From Sansalvadorimonas sp965243775 (GTDB taxonomy: Bacteria > Pseudomonadota > Gammaproteobacteria > Pseudomonadales > Endozoicomonadaceae): DNA of 64,000 nucleotides. How positions within the stretch are numbered: the stretch's first letter is position 1; each line of letters opens with the position of its first letter. The notes below the pieces were generated by a model, which was not told where the DNA came from, ran no database searches, and saw nothing but the letters and a program-made list of their open reading frames with translations. Shown here one piece after another: positions 27,267 to 35,739 of this stretch. A program made the position numbers and the translations under genes. The stretch spans positions 1 to 64,000 of the forward strand of contig CBDEWF010000162.1 of the NCBI GenBank assembly GCA_965243775.1. The letters are read 5' to 3'.

Positions 27267-28392
27267 GGAACAGGCTGCCCTTTTCTGATGGTTTCAGTTC
27301 TGACGGGTTATCTGTCATAAGCCCCATGGCGCGCACCTTTAGCAGAGATTGCTCAAGGACTTCCAGGGGAAGCCCGGTTCTTCGGCCAAAAGTGCCGGCA
27401 TCAACCCCCTCTCGCAGACGCAGGGCATTCATCATAAATTCAAGGGGAAGATCACTCTGGTCCAGAAGACGCTCTCCGGCGAGGTAAGCTTTTTCACGGT
27501 TCAGATAATCAGCAGGCAGTCGGGTTTTCCAGTTACGTTTGATCTGCCCGGTGGAAAGATCAGTGATCTTGCCGTGAGCTCCAGCACCGATACCGATAAA
27601 GTCACCAAACTGCCAGTAATTCAGGTTATGCAGGGCTTGCCTGCCCTTCTGGCTGTAAGCAGATATTTCATACTGCTGATAACCGTTGGCAGACAGTTTT
27701 TTCTGGCCCTGTTCCTGAATTGACCAGAGAGTGTCGTCTTCTGGCAGACGGGGCGGTTTGGTCCAGAAAATCGTGTTGGGCTCGATCGTCAGCTGATACC
27801 AGGAAAGATGTTCCGGATTCAGTGCGACAGCCTGATCCAGGTCGTCCATAGCCATAGACTGGGATTGCCCTGGCAAGCCATGCATCAGATCAAGGTTGAT
27901 ATTGTCGAACCCTGCTCTGCGGGCCATATTCAAAGCCCTGTACGCCTCATGACCGGTGTGAATTCGTCCAAGTTCTTTCAGACAGTTGTCGTCAAATGTC
28001 TGTATGCCGATGGAGAGGCGGTTGATTCCTGCTGAGCGAAAACCATTAAAGCGTTCCTGCTCGAAGGTGCTGGGATTGGCCTCCATGGTGATTTCTATAT
28101 CACGGCTGAAAGCCAGCTGCTTTTTAAGACCATCAAGTAGAGCGTTAAACGCAGTGGGGCTCAGCAGACTGGGAGTGCCGCCCCCAATAAAGATGGATTG
28201 GAGCTCCCTGCCCTGAACAAGAGGGATTTCCCGGGAAAGGTCTTCCAGAAGAGCGTTAACATAATCCTGCTCTGGCAGTTCGCCTGTGACTGCATGGGAG
28301 TTGAAGTCGCAGTAAGGACATTTCCGGATACACCATGGGATATGGATGTACAGGCTTAAAGGGGGAAGTTGAAGAAGTTTTAACTGACTCAC
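27238..28392 (-). CDS. hemW: Radical SAM haem chaperone HemW
   Basis: The 384-residue protein has the radical-SAM cluster motif CIRKCPYC (C-x3-C-x2-C) near residue 21, GGGTPSLL, the EANP motif and the C-terminal HemN domain. It lacks the N-terminal extension of true coproporphyrinogen oxidases HemN, which supports HemW, a haem-transfer protein. The ATG overlaps the rdgB stop by four bases. Confidence 0.93.
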   Translation of the reverse strand: MSQLKLLQLPPLSLYIHIPWCIRKCPYCDFNSHAVTGELPEQDYVNALLEDLSREIPLVQGRELQSIFIGGGTPSLLSPTAFNALLDGLKKQLAFSRDIEITMEANPSTFEQERFNGFRSAGINRLSIGIQTFDDNCLKELGRIHTGHEAYRALNMARRAGFDNINLDLMHGLPGQSQSMAMDDLDQAVALNPEHLSWYQLTIEPNTIFWTKPPRLPEDDTLWSIQEQGQKKLSANGYQQYEISAYSQKGRQALHNLNYWQFGDFIGIGAGAHGKITDLSTGQIKRNWKTRLPADYLNREKAYLAGERLLDQSDLPLEFMMNALRLREGVDAGTFGRRTGLPLEVLEQSLLKVRAMGLMTDNPSELKPSEKGSLFLNELLEHFC

Positions 28393-29015
28393 GTGCGCTT
28401 CAGCTTCTCCAGCAGTTGCTCAATAGCCCGGGCCCGGTGGCTGTGTCTGTTTTTCTCATCCGGCTCCAGCTCTGCAGATGCACAGTGTGCGTCAGGAACA
28501 AAGAATACAGGATCATAACCAAAGCCGTGGTCACCGCGGGCCTCTTCAAGAATATAGCCCTCCCAGGTTCCCTGGCAGATCAGCGGGGTCGGGTCATCGG
28601 CATGACGAAGATAGACCAGCAGGCATTGGAAGCGGGCCGTTCTCTTTTCAGTGGGAATCCCTTCTAGTTGACCAAGTAGTTTTTCCACATTGTCAGCATC
28701 TGTCGCACTCTCACCGGCATGGCGGCTGGAGTAAATGCCTGGAGCGCCATTAAGAGCATCCACTTCCAGACCGGAATCATCTGCCAGAGCTGGCAGGCCG
28801 GAAACTCTGGATGCATGGCGAGCCTTGAGAATGGCATTCTCAACAAAAGTCAGGCCGGTCTCTTCAACACTGCCAGACTGGAATTCACTTTGTGGGTGAA
28901 TCTGGAAATCCAGAGGGGCAAGCAGCTGGCGGAACTCCGCCAGTTTGCCCATGTTGCCAGTCGCAAGAACAACATCCTGCAATGCAGGTTTTTTACCATC
29001 AGTGTCTGCTGACAC
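28389..29015 (-). CDS. rdgB: dITP/XTP pyrophosphatase RdgB
   Basis: The 208-residue enzyme removes inosine and xanthosine triphosphates from the nucleotide pool. Motifs: VLATGNMGKLAEF at the N-terminus, ADDSGLEVDALNGAPGIYS, and FGYDPVFFVP. It is translationally coupled to hemW. Ten extra N-terminal residues compared with E. coli are plausible but not confirmed. Confidence 0.95.
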   Translation of the reverse strand: MSADTDGKKPALQDVVLATGNMGKLAEFRQLLAPLDFQIHPQSEFQSGSVEETGLTFVENAILKARHASRVSGLPALADDSGLEVDALNGAPGIYSSRHAGESATDADNVEKLLGQLEGIPTEKRTARFQCLLVYLRHADDPTPLICQGTWEGYILEEARGDHGFGYDPVFFVPDAHCASAELEPDEKNRHSHRARAIEQLLEKLKRT

Positions 29016-29023
29016 AGTCTCTC

Positions 29024-29500
29024 CTATTCTTTATAAAATTTCTGGCTGAACTTCACTGTTTCACTGAGTTTACTGTTCTCCGGTGAAGCCCGGATGGTGA
29101 AGTGTAGCAACTCATCATTGGTATGTTTGAACGTCGCCAGATAATAAATGGCATTACCTTCATCAACCAGCCAGGGCTTGAGTTCTGTTCTCTGGGCCAT
29201 CAGGTTGGCAGCTTCCACCTTCACATCCGCCTTAACCGGTTTTCCACTCTTCAGAAGGGATATATTAATCAGGCCAAGCCGGTTTGACCGCTCAATGCCA
29301 TAAGCTCTGGCAACATCCGGCAGCAGAAACTTACTATTGAATGCACTGTAATGAAGCTCGTAATCCCCGAAGGTTGAACTCTGCGCCCGGACTGGAGTAG
29401 ATAACATTGAGAAAAGCAGCAATAAAGGAAGAAATACAGCTGCCTGAAAACGGATGTTTTTCGGAAACATATTTTTTGGAAGCATATTTTTTGGAAGCAT
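29024..29500 (-). CDS. DUF4426 exported protein
   Basis: I choose ATG 29500 because AGGAG lies eight bases upstream; the GTG at 29518 would place that site inside the gene. The product (158 residues) has a signal peptide (FLPLLLLFSMLSTPVRAQ) and a DUF4426 domain (FGDYELHYSAFNSKFL, DVARAYGI, TRIPA-like TIRASP). Between metW and rdgB this family is usual in Pseudomonas-like genomes. Function unknown; the protein is periplasmic. Confidence 0.85.
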   Translation of the reverse strand: MLPKNMLPKNMFPKNIRFQAAVFLPLLLLFSMLSTPVRAQSSTFGDYELHYSAFNSKFLLPDVARAYGIERSNRLGLINISLLKSGKPVKADVKVEAANLMAQRTELKPWLVDEGNAIYYLATFKHTNDELLHFTIRASPENSKLSETVKFSQKFYKE

Positions 29501-29537
29501 AGTATCTGCTCCTGCCACTTATTTAATTGACACCTTC

Positions 29538-30137
29538 TTACCGGCACTTTCGGCAAAGATGGTAAATTGCAATTTCCCCAAACAGGTTAGGTGCCAGCTT
29601 GGCCAGAAAAGGGGTCTGGTGGGCGCTGTCAGTCACTAACCGGTTAAGCACTTGCAGTTTTTTATCCCGGCACAGATCTTCAAAATCTCTGAAGGTGCAG
29701 AAATGAATGTTGGGTGTGTCGTACCAGCTGTAGGGCATAAACTTCGATACTGGCATTCTACCCCGCCCCGACAGATACAGGCGGCAGCGCCAGTGCCCGA
29801 AGTTGGGGAAGGTCACTATACACTCCTTGCCGACCCTGAGCATTTCATCCAGTACTTTGTCAGGGTTATGCAGGGCCTGCAGGGCTGAGGTCATGATGAC
29901 AGTATCAAAGCTGGTGGTATCGAAGTTCTTCAGACCTTGATCGATATCCTGTTCCAGGACGTTAACACCACGTTCCAGGCATTTGTGAATATTTTCTGGG
30001 TTGATCTCCAGCCCGTAACCCTGAATGTTTTTTTCCCGCTCAAGCTGTTCGAGCAATGTGCCATCACCACAACCCAGGTCAAGAATGCGGCTTTCCGGTT
30101 TTACCCAGGGTTTTATTAATGCGAAATCCCGTCTCAT
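29538..30137 (-). CDS. metW: Methionine biosynthesis protein MetW
   Basis: The 199-residue protein has a class I methyltransferase fold with ILDLGCGDGTLLE and the family-specific PNFGHWRCRLYLSGRGRMP. MetW is required together with MetX for homoserine O-acylation activity in proteobacteria with this gene pair. Its ATG overlaps the metX stop by four bases, so both are made together. Confidence 0.95.
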   Translation of the reverse strand: MRRDFALIKPWVKPESRILDLGCGDGTLLEQLEREKNIQGYGLEINPENIHKCLERGVNVLEQDIDQGLKNFDTTSFDTVIMTSALQALHNPDKVLDEMLRVGKECIVTFPNFGHWRCRLYLSGRGRMPVSKFMPYSWYDTPNIHFCTFRDFEDLCRDKKLQVLNRLVTDSAHQTPFLAKLAPNLFGEIAIYHLCRKCR

Positions 30138-31306
30138 ACCGCCGTTTCCCTCCAGTTAATTTCACTGCTCTCCTTGGCAATATGTCTCATCCAGGCAGCC
30201 AGGGCTGTTATATAGCGGGGAATATCCATCAGGAAAGCATCATGTCCCTGGGGGGCATCGACTTGAAGGTAGCTGACGTCTTTGCGCGCCCCATGCAGGG
30301 CGTTGACAATCTCTTCTGAGCGTTCGGGGCTGAAGCGCCAGTCGGTAGTGAATGAGATAACCAGGAAACGGGCTGAAGCTGCGGACAGAGCCTCCACAAG
30401 ACTGTTGTTATAGCGACTGGCAGGGTCATAGTAATCCAGAGCCCGGGTCATTAGCAGGTAAGTGTTGGCATCAAACCGCTTGCTGAAGGCTTCTGCCTGG
30501 TAGCGCAGGTAACTCTCTACCTGAAATTCAACATCATAGTCAAAGCGGAAACGTTCATCTTTCATCTCTCTCCCGAACTTGGCTTTCATGGATTCGTCCG
30601 AGAGGTAGGTAATGTGTCCAACCATCCGGGCCAAGCCTATACCCTTGGCTGGAATAACGCCCTGTTCCAGGTAACGGCCATCCTGAAAATCAGGGTCAGA
30701 CATAATGGCCTGCCGGGCTACTTCATTAAAGGCAATATTCTGGGCTGACAGCTTTGGTGCCGAGGCGATAATCGCGGCATGACGCAATCTGTCTGGATAG
30801 CGGATAGACCATTCCAGAACCTGCATTCCTCCCAGACTGCCACCCACCATGGCAGCCCATTTCTCAATACCCAGATGATCAGCCAGCCTGGCCTGACTCT
30901 CCACCCAGTCATCCACTGTGATGACCGGGAAGTCCGGCCCCCAGGGACGGCCTGTCTCCGAGTTGATGGCTGCAGGGCCTGTACTGCCACTGCAACCCCC
31001 GAGGTTGTTCAGGCAGACCACAAAAAAGTGGTTGGTATCAATAGCCTTACCCGGACCAATACTGGTATCCCACCATCCGGGTTTGCGATCCTCCATGGAG
31101 TGGTAGCCGGCAGCATGGTGGTCGCCGCTGAGGGCATGACAGATAAGCACAGCGTTGCTTCGGCTGGTATTCAGCTGGCCATAGGTTTCAATTTTCAGCT
31201 CATAGTGGCTGAGGGTTCGACCGCAGATCAAAGGCAGCGGATCGGAAAAGGAGATGATCTCAGGAGTGACCAGTCCCACAGAGTCTTCGGGAATAATCTC
31301 CGGCAT
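30134..31306 (-). CDS. metX: Homoserine O-succinyltransferase MetX(S)
   Basis: I start at ATG 31306 (MPEIIPEDSVGLV), which matches the family start; the open frame extends 53 codons further but that part is not conserved-looking. The 390-residue alpha/beta hydrolase has the nucleophile elbow GGSLGGMQ, the Asp in FTTDWRFSP and His in QGHDAFL. It makes acyl-homoserine for methionine synthesis; in gammaproteobacteria with MetW the acyl donor is usually succinyl-CoA. It is divergent from the glycine-zipper gene. Confidence 0.93.
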   Translation of the reverse strand: MPEIIPEDSVGLVTPEIISFSDPLPLICGRTLSHYELKIETYGQLNTSRSNAVLICHALSGDHHAAGYHSMEDRKPGWWDTSIGPGKAIDTNHFFVVCLNNLGGCSGSTGPAAINSETGRPWGPDFPVITVDDWVESQARLADHLGIEKWAAMVGGSLGGMQVLEWSIRYPDRLRHAAIIASAPKLSAQNIAFNEVARQAIMSDPDFQDGRYLEQGVIPAKGIGLARMVGHITYLSDESMKAKFGREMKDERFRFDYDVEFQVESYLRYQAEAFSKRFDANTYLLMTRALDYYDPASRYNNSLVEALSAASARFLVISFTTDWRFSPERSEEIVNALHGARKDVSYLQVDAPQGHDAFLMDIPRYITALAAWMRHIAKESSEINWRETAV

Positions 31307-31504
31307 CATTATTTTTTCATGATTAGTTATTGTTTCATCGTTATTAACAGAAGCCTGTTGTAGCGGGCAGTCTAAAGAGCTGGTGATAGCCACGCAACCG
31401 ATATTCGATTCTCCGACTTTAGTCTTGCTACCTATTGCCAATGGCAGGGGTTCCCTGATTTCCATAGCTTAAGGGCATGGATAAACCAGCAGGGAGTCTG
31501 AAGT

Positions 31505-31987
31505 ATGTTGGAAAGTAAAGGGAATTCAGAGGGGTATAGTGCCGGCAGGGAAAGCGTCCGTCGCTCCGTCGGATTTACAGCCCTGCGTCTGAGCTATCCA
31601 CTGAGACATCTCACCTCAGATGCCATCACCGGGCAGGCCCTCGGAGGATTGGGGGGTACTGTGGCTGGAGCTGGAACCGGAGCCGCCCTGATGGGGTTGA
31701 CCTCTATGCTGATCTCCAGAAACAGACGCTTTCGGGCTGCCTCCATCTCTTTTGGAGCTGTTGTTGGAGGAACGCTGGGAAGCGGCCTGGGTGGAGTATC
31801 GGGAGCTGTGACCGGACTGTTCGTAGGTGTTGCCCGTCTGCCCTTTGCCATAGTCAGAAGTATTAACGCTACGAAAACAAAACAGCTGATCACGCCTGTG
31901 GAAAGAACGGCCCGGGTTGGCTGGACAATACTCAATAACCCGGAATCAGTCAGGGATCGAATCAAGAAAACCCTGAGCTTGAAGTAA
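31505..31987 (+). CDS. Glycine-zipper membrane protein
   Basis: The 160-residue protein has two long glycine/alanine-rich hydrophobic stretches with GxxxG spacing (GGLGGTVAGAGTGAALMGL; GAVVGGTLGSGLGGVSGAV), flanked by basic ends. This could insert in or perforate membranes. No signal peptide. Its stop codon lies inside the 8-bp target duplication of the downstream IS66 element, and its natural terminator now lies 3.7 kb away on the other side (35745-35768). Function unknown. Confidence 0.6.
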   Translation: MLESKGNSEGYSAGRESVRRSVGFTALRLSYPLRHLTSDAITGQALGGLGGTVAGAGTGAALMGLTSMLISRNRRFRAASISFGAVVGGTLGSGLGGVSGAVTGLFVGVARLPFAIVRSINATKTKQLITPVERTARVGWTILNNPESVRDRIKKTLSLK

Positions 31988-32078
31988 CGTAACCGGTAAT
32001 TCCTCTCCACATTAATTTCTACCCATTGTCTGTTTATGATCCTGGTTTTTATCAGGAACTCCCACATGTCTCCATAAT

Positions 32079-32691
32079 CTCTGGAAGCTCTGGCGCGAGC
32101 GCCTTCAACAGTGGCAGGAATCCGGTTTGACCCAAAAAGCTTGATGTCAGCAGCACAACCTGAACTCTCACCAATTGTCTTACTGGAAAAGAAAGTTTCG
32201 AGATCAGTCCAAACCCGCAAAGTTGACTCTCCTTTCCATGACTCCCGAACCAGGCAGACTAACTACAGTCCGCTGCCTGCACACCTGCCTCGTATCCGTG
32301 AAGAACATGACCTCCCAGAAGATGAGAAGGTCTGTTCCTGTTGTGGCAACCAGCAAGTATGTGTATGTGGATGGTTTGCCTCTGTACCGGCAGGAGCAGT
32401 TTGTGCTTTCCCGCCTGGGTGTTGATATTCAAGCTCATCCGTTATTGTGATGAGGGCTATCTGCGTATGGATAACAACCTGGCAGAAAACGCGATCCGCC
32501 CTTTCGTGGTGGGGCGCAAGGCATGGCTGTACAGCAACAGCTAAAAGAGAGCTGATGCCAGTGCCAATCTGTACAGCCTGATTGAAACCGTCAAAGCTTG
32601 TGGTGTGGAACCCTATGCTTACCTGAAAGAGGTTTTTACCCAGTTGCCTTCCGTGAAATCTGTTGAAGATATTGAGCAGTTGCTTCCCTGA
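32079..32691 (+). pseudogene. Remnants of IS66 tnpA and tnpC
   Basis: 32079-32230 encodes an IS66 TnpA-like start (LWKLWRERLQQWQESGLTQ, then after an in-frame TGA at 32142, CQQHNLNSHQLSYWKRKF). 32268-32360 gives a TnpC zinc-motif fragment (LPRIREEHDLPEDEKVCSCC); 32349-32430, in another frame, YVYVDGLPLYRQEQFVLSRL. 32436-32691 is the TnpC C-terminus (NNLAENAIRPFVVGRKAWLY, then TAA at 32542, then ADASANLYSLIETVKACGVE to the stop). Large internal deletions, two nonsense codons and frame changes show it is dead. tnpB is not recognisable. Confidence 0.9.
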
Positions 32692-33077
32692 AATGTTCAG
32701 AGCATAGAAATCAACCGGGTTTAAAATGGCCCCTGACTGTTCTGCTAACCTTTAAGGCTGGTTTGGTTCAGGGAAGCTGACTTGTTTTCTGGATTGTTAA
32801 AGCCAATATACTTTTGCCTTGTCCTGGTCATTGCCACAGTTCAACCTGCCAGTTTCAGGTACAAATAAGCAGGAGAGCTGCACTCTCGTTTTACCCGCAG
32901 GCGAAGGGGAGACAGAGATTCTCTCAACAGGAGCCATACGCACTCACGCCTCAGCGGCCCACCCACTGGATGATACTTACTGTGTGCCTGTTTCAGGTGA
33001 AGGTTTCGAATGTCGGGGCATTGAAAGTGCATCCCGAATAAGGGTGCCACACCTGGATGATGACACCCTCAAATTGA
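32692..33077. other. Interval between IS66 remnant and finger-array gene
   Basis: 386 bases. An open frame from TTG 32819 to 33142 (107 codons) reads through here but has no convincing start or ribosome-binding site and overlaps the next gene in a different frame. It could be a displaced 5' part of the finger-array gene. No other signal seen. Confidence 0.4.
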
Positions 33078-34337
33078 GTGCTCCAGGATCAGCTTGCACA
33101 GCAACGTTCCGTTCAGGCACCCCGCCATCTGAAAACAGATGAGGTGATCATTGAAAAAGAATCATGGGATCCACTTATGGTGTCTCTCAATCCTGAGCTA
33201 TTGGCCTGGGAAATTCATTGCCAGAGGGTGGTTAAAAAAGAACCCTCTGTTACCTCTTCCTTTGATAGTTATCCAGGTTACGACAGTCCTCTCACTCTGG
33301 AAATGGAAATAGTGACGCAAAGTGAACAAGCTGCAGTATTCAGGAAGAAGCGCAACACCACCTGTGGCTGCGGCCTGTCCTTTGATTCGGTGAGCCTTCT
33401 TAACACCCACCGCCGGGGCAGCACGGATGCGCGCTGCAAGGGCAAGCTGAGCACCACCTGTGGTTGCGGCCTGTCCTTTGATTCGGTGAGCCTTCTTAAC
33501 TCCCACCGCCAGGGCAGCACGGATGCGCGCTGCAAGGGCAAGCGCAACACCACCTGTGGCTGCGGCCTGTCCTTTGATTCGGTGAGCCTTCTTAACTCCC
33601 ACCGCCAGAGCAGCACGGATGCGCGTTGCAAGGGCAAGCTGAGCACCACCTGCGGCTGCGGCCTGTCCTTTGATTCGGTGAACCTTCTTACCTCCCACCG
33701 CCGGGGCAGCACGGATGCGCGTTGCAAGGGCAAGCTGAGCACCACCTGTGGCTGCGGTCTGTCCTTTGATTCGGTGAGCCTTCTTAACTCCCACCGCCAG
33801 GGCAGCACGGATGCGTGCTGCAAGGGCAAGCGCAACACCACCTGTGGCTGCGGCCTGTCCTTTGATTCGGTGAGCCTTTTTAGCTCCCACCGCCGGGGCA
33901 GCACGGATGCGCGTTGCAAGGGCAAGCTGAGCACCACCTGTGGCTGCGGCCTGTCCTTTGATTCGGCCAGCCTTCTTAACATCCACCGCCGGGGCAGCAC
34001 GGATGCGCGCTGCAAGGGCAAGCTGAACACCACCTGTGGCTGCGGCCTGTCCTTTGATTCGGTGAGCCTTCTTAACTCCCACCGCCAGGGCAGCACGGAT
34101 GCGCACTGCAAGGGTAAGCGCAACACCACCTGTGGCTGCGGCCTGTCCTTTGATTCGGTGAGCCTTCTTACCACCCACCGCCGGGGCAGCACGGATGCGC
34201 GCTGCAAGGGCAAGCTGAACACCACCTGTGGCTGCGGCCTGTCCTTTGATTCGGTGAGGCTTCTTAACTCCCACCGCCGGGGCAGCACGGATGCGCGCTG
34301 CAAGGGCAAGCGGAACAAAAGAGGGGGGGGGACATAA
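33078..34337 (+). CDS. Tandem Cys/His finger-array protein (ten 32-residue units)
   Basis: The 419-residue frame has a 90-residue N-terminal region and ten 32-residue units (residues 91-410), then a basic KRNKRGGGT tail. Each unit has the spacing C-x-C-x3-F-x5-L-x2-H-x8-C (for example CGCGLSFDSVSLLNSH, then a Cys nine residues on). From the second Cys to the His this equals the classical C2H2 zinc-finger pattern C-x3-F-x5-L-x2-H, and seven residues separate the last ligand of one unit from the first Cys of the next, the same as the TGEKP linker. A zinc-binding, nucleic-acid-binding array is inferred. The start is uncertain: GTG 33078 follows a stop directly and lacks a ribosome-binding site; ATG 33177 is an alternative. 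It lies inside the decayed IS66 element. Confidence 0.65.
   Translation: MLQDQLAQQRSVQAPRHLKTDEVIIEKESWDPLMVSLNPELLAWEIHCQRVVKKEPSVTSSFDSYPGYDSPLTLEMEIVTQSEQAAVFRKKRNTTCGCGLSFDSVSLLNTHRRGSTDARCKGKLSTTCGCGLSFDSVSLLNSHRQGSTDARCKGKRNTTCGCGLSFDSVSLLNSHRQSSTDARCKGKLSTTCGCGLSFDSVNLLTSHRRGSTDARCKGKLSTTCGCGLSFDSVSLLNSHRQGSTDACCKGKRNTTCGCGLSFDSVSLFSSHRRGSTDARCKGKLSTTCGCGLSFDSASLLNIHRRGSTDARCKGKLNTTCGCGLSFDSVSLLNSHRQGSTDAHCKGKRNTTCGCGLSFDSVSLLTTHRRGSTDARCKGKLNTTCGCGLSFDSVRLLNSHRRGSTDARCKGKRNKRGGGT
33348..34307 (+). repeat. Ten tandem 96-bp units
   Basis: Units start every 96 bases from 33348. The central core (TGCGGCCTGTCCTTTGATTC) is almost invariant, including synonymous positions; differences cluster at the linker (KRN, KLS or KLN), before the His, and at RR/RQ. 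Units 5 and 8 carry an extra Cys or His (DACCKG, DAHCKG). Confidence 0.97.
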
Positions 34338-34521
34338 AAGACTGTATCTATTCCTATAAAAAGGTGATCACAATTTCTCTTTTCAGCTATGACAGCCATT
34401 GATATACGAAGAGCGTCGAATATTAATGTAGATGTAGCGATACTTGGAAGAGCTGCCTGAGGTTCACATCAGAGTCAACTTAAGCACAACGGTTGCTGTT
34501 ATAGTCAGCATCTCGGGCCTA

Positions 34522-35625
34522 TACCCGTGACCATTGAAGATGGTTGATTTTACAGTCTTATTCCTACACCCTCCGGCAATGCCCAAGTTCACCCTGACTC
34601 CTCAGCAAAAAAACAGTCATGAAATCTCGCCACAAAACTTCGCGAGATGCACGGGAATGCGACCGCATCAAAGCAGTTTTGCTGAGATCCGAAGGATGGG
34701 CGATATCTTCCATTGCTCAGGCTCTGAGGATAAGTGAGTACACCATCCATCGGCACCTTGACGACTACCTGAAAAAAGAAAAGCTGAGACCTGGAAATGG
34801 CGGAAGTAAAAGTCGTCTGAATGATGAGCAAACTCAGCAACTCATCGAACATATTTCGGAACACACATACGCTTACACACATCAAATCGTGTCCTACATT
34901 GCTGAACGATAGGATATTCAGTACACAGTATCAGGCCTGAATAAATGGCTTCATCAGCATGGTTTCACGTACAAGAAGCCAAAGGGCGTTCCCCATAAGA
35001 TCGATGTTGGTAAGCAGGCTGCGTTTGTCGAGAAATATAAAGCCCTGAAGGCCTCGCTATCAGAGGATGAAGTCCTACTGTTCATGGATGCCGTCCATCC
35101 AACGCAGGCCACCAAGATCACCTCCGGATGGATTCGTAAAGGTGTTGATAAGGTCATCAACACAACTGGCAGCCGTACCCGCATGAACATCGTGGGAGCC
35201 ATTGATCTGGGTGAGCTGTCAGCCGCCGTTTTTAATCAATTCGAGGCGGTTAACAGTCAATCAATTATCAGTTTTTTTCAAAACAGTTCGTCGTTCTTAC
35301 GCCTCCAAAGAGATTATTCACATGGTGCTTGATGGTGCGGGCTATCCAACTCGGGGGCAAGCCCCCGAGGTTTCCGCTTTGCGGTTAAAAATAGAGTTGC
35401 ATTATCTTCCGCCCTACAGTCCAAATTTGAATCCCATTGAGCGGCTATGGAAGGTGATGAATGAGCATGTTCGGAGCAACGAATATTTCGCCACGGCCAA
35501 AGAATTCCGGCAAAAGACCAATCAATTTCTGGATGAAACCCTGCCGAGAATAGGTGCTTCGCTGGTCAGCAGGATTAATGACAATTTTCAGATGCTAAAC
35601 CCTGCATCTTGAGTTCACTTGGGTA
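34522..35625 (+). mobile_element. Nested IS630-family element (1104 bp) with TA duplication
   Basis: Ends start TACCCGTGACC... on the left and, read inwards on the minus strand, TACCCAAGTGAAC... on the right; 14 of the first 22 bases match, with AAGATG conserved at positions 16-21. TA flanks both sides (34520-34521 and 35626-35627), as for IS630. It is inserted inside the IS66 element, after the finger-array gene. Confidence 0.82.
34579..35612 (+). pseudogene. Broken IS630 transposase
   Basis: Start MPKFTLTPQQK at 34579 shifts frame at a run of seven A (near 34606-34612) into SRDARECDRIKAVLLRSEGW, a homeodomain-like DNA-binding part. A TAG at 34910 interrupts it; the DDE domain follows (DEVLLFMDAVHPTQ). 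A second frame change near 35280 leads to the C-terminus with LPPYSPNLNPIERLWKVMNE. At least three lesions, so inactive. Confidence 0.93.
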
Positions 35626-35739
35626 TATTAGTTAAATGCTAAGAGTATCAACATTCTTCAAAGAGGGGGACATCAAGGTTACACCTGATCAAGCAAAACA
35701 ACAAGGTGGGTAGAAATTACCGCTTACGAAGTAACAGAT

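Larger units (their letters stand above)
31989..35727. mobile_element. Decayed IS66-family element, 3.74 kb, with 8-bp target duplication
   Basis: Left end GTAACCGGTAATT and right end (read inwards on the minus strand) GTAAGCGGTAATT are inverted repeats of the GTAAGCG type of IS66. TCTACCCA follows in both, displaced by 16 bases on the left. GAAGTAAC occurs directly outside both ends (31981-31988 and 35728-35735), the 8-bp target duplication expected for IS66. Inside are IS66 gene remnants, the finger-array gene and a nested IS630. Without the element, the glycine-zipper stop would be followed about 10 bases later by a terminator hairpin, which supports the reconstruction. Confidence 0.85.

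Noticed and set aside
30779..31363. 194-codon plus-strand ORF inside metX
   Set aside because: Antisense shadow of metX.
32341..32544. Small real gene of 67 codons
   Set aside because: Sequence is the IS66 TnpC C-terminus, interrupted by TAA and resuming afterwards in the same frame.
33348..34307. CRISPR array
   Set aside because: Regular repeats, but adjacent without unique spacers and protein coding.
33198..34399. Long open frames on the minus strand over the finger repeats (358 and 373 codons)
   Set aside because: They are by-products of a 96-bp repeat without stops; their residues (RIKGQAAATGG repeats) have no protein-like pattern, while the plus frame has regularly spaced Cys/His.
34619..34912. 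Separate small helix-turn-helix regulator
   Set aside because: It is the DNA-binding part of the broken IS630 transposase; it lies inside the TA-flanked ends and continues after a nonsense codon.
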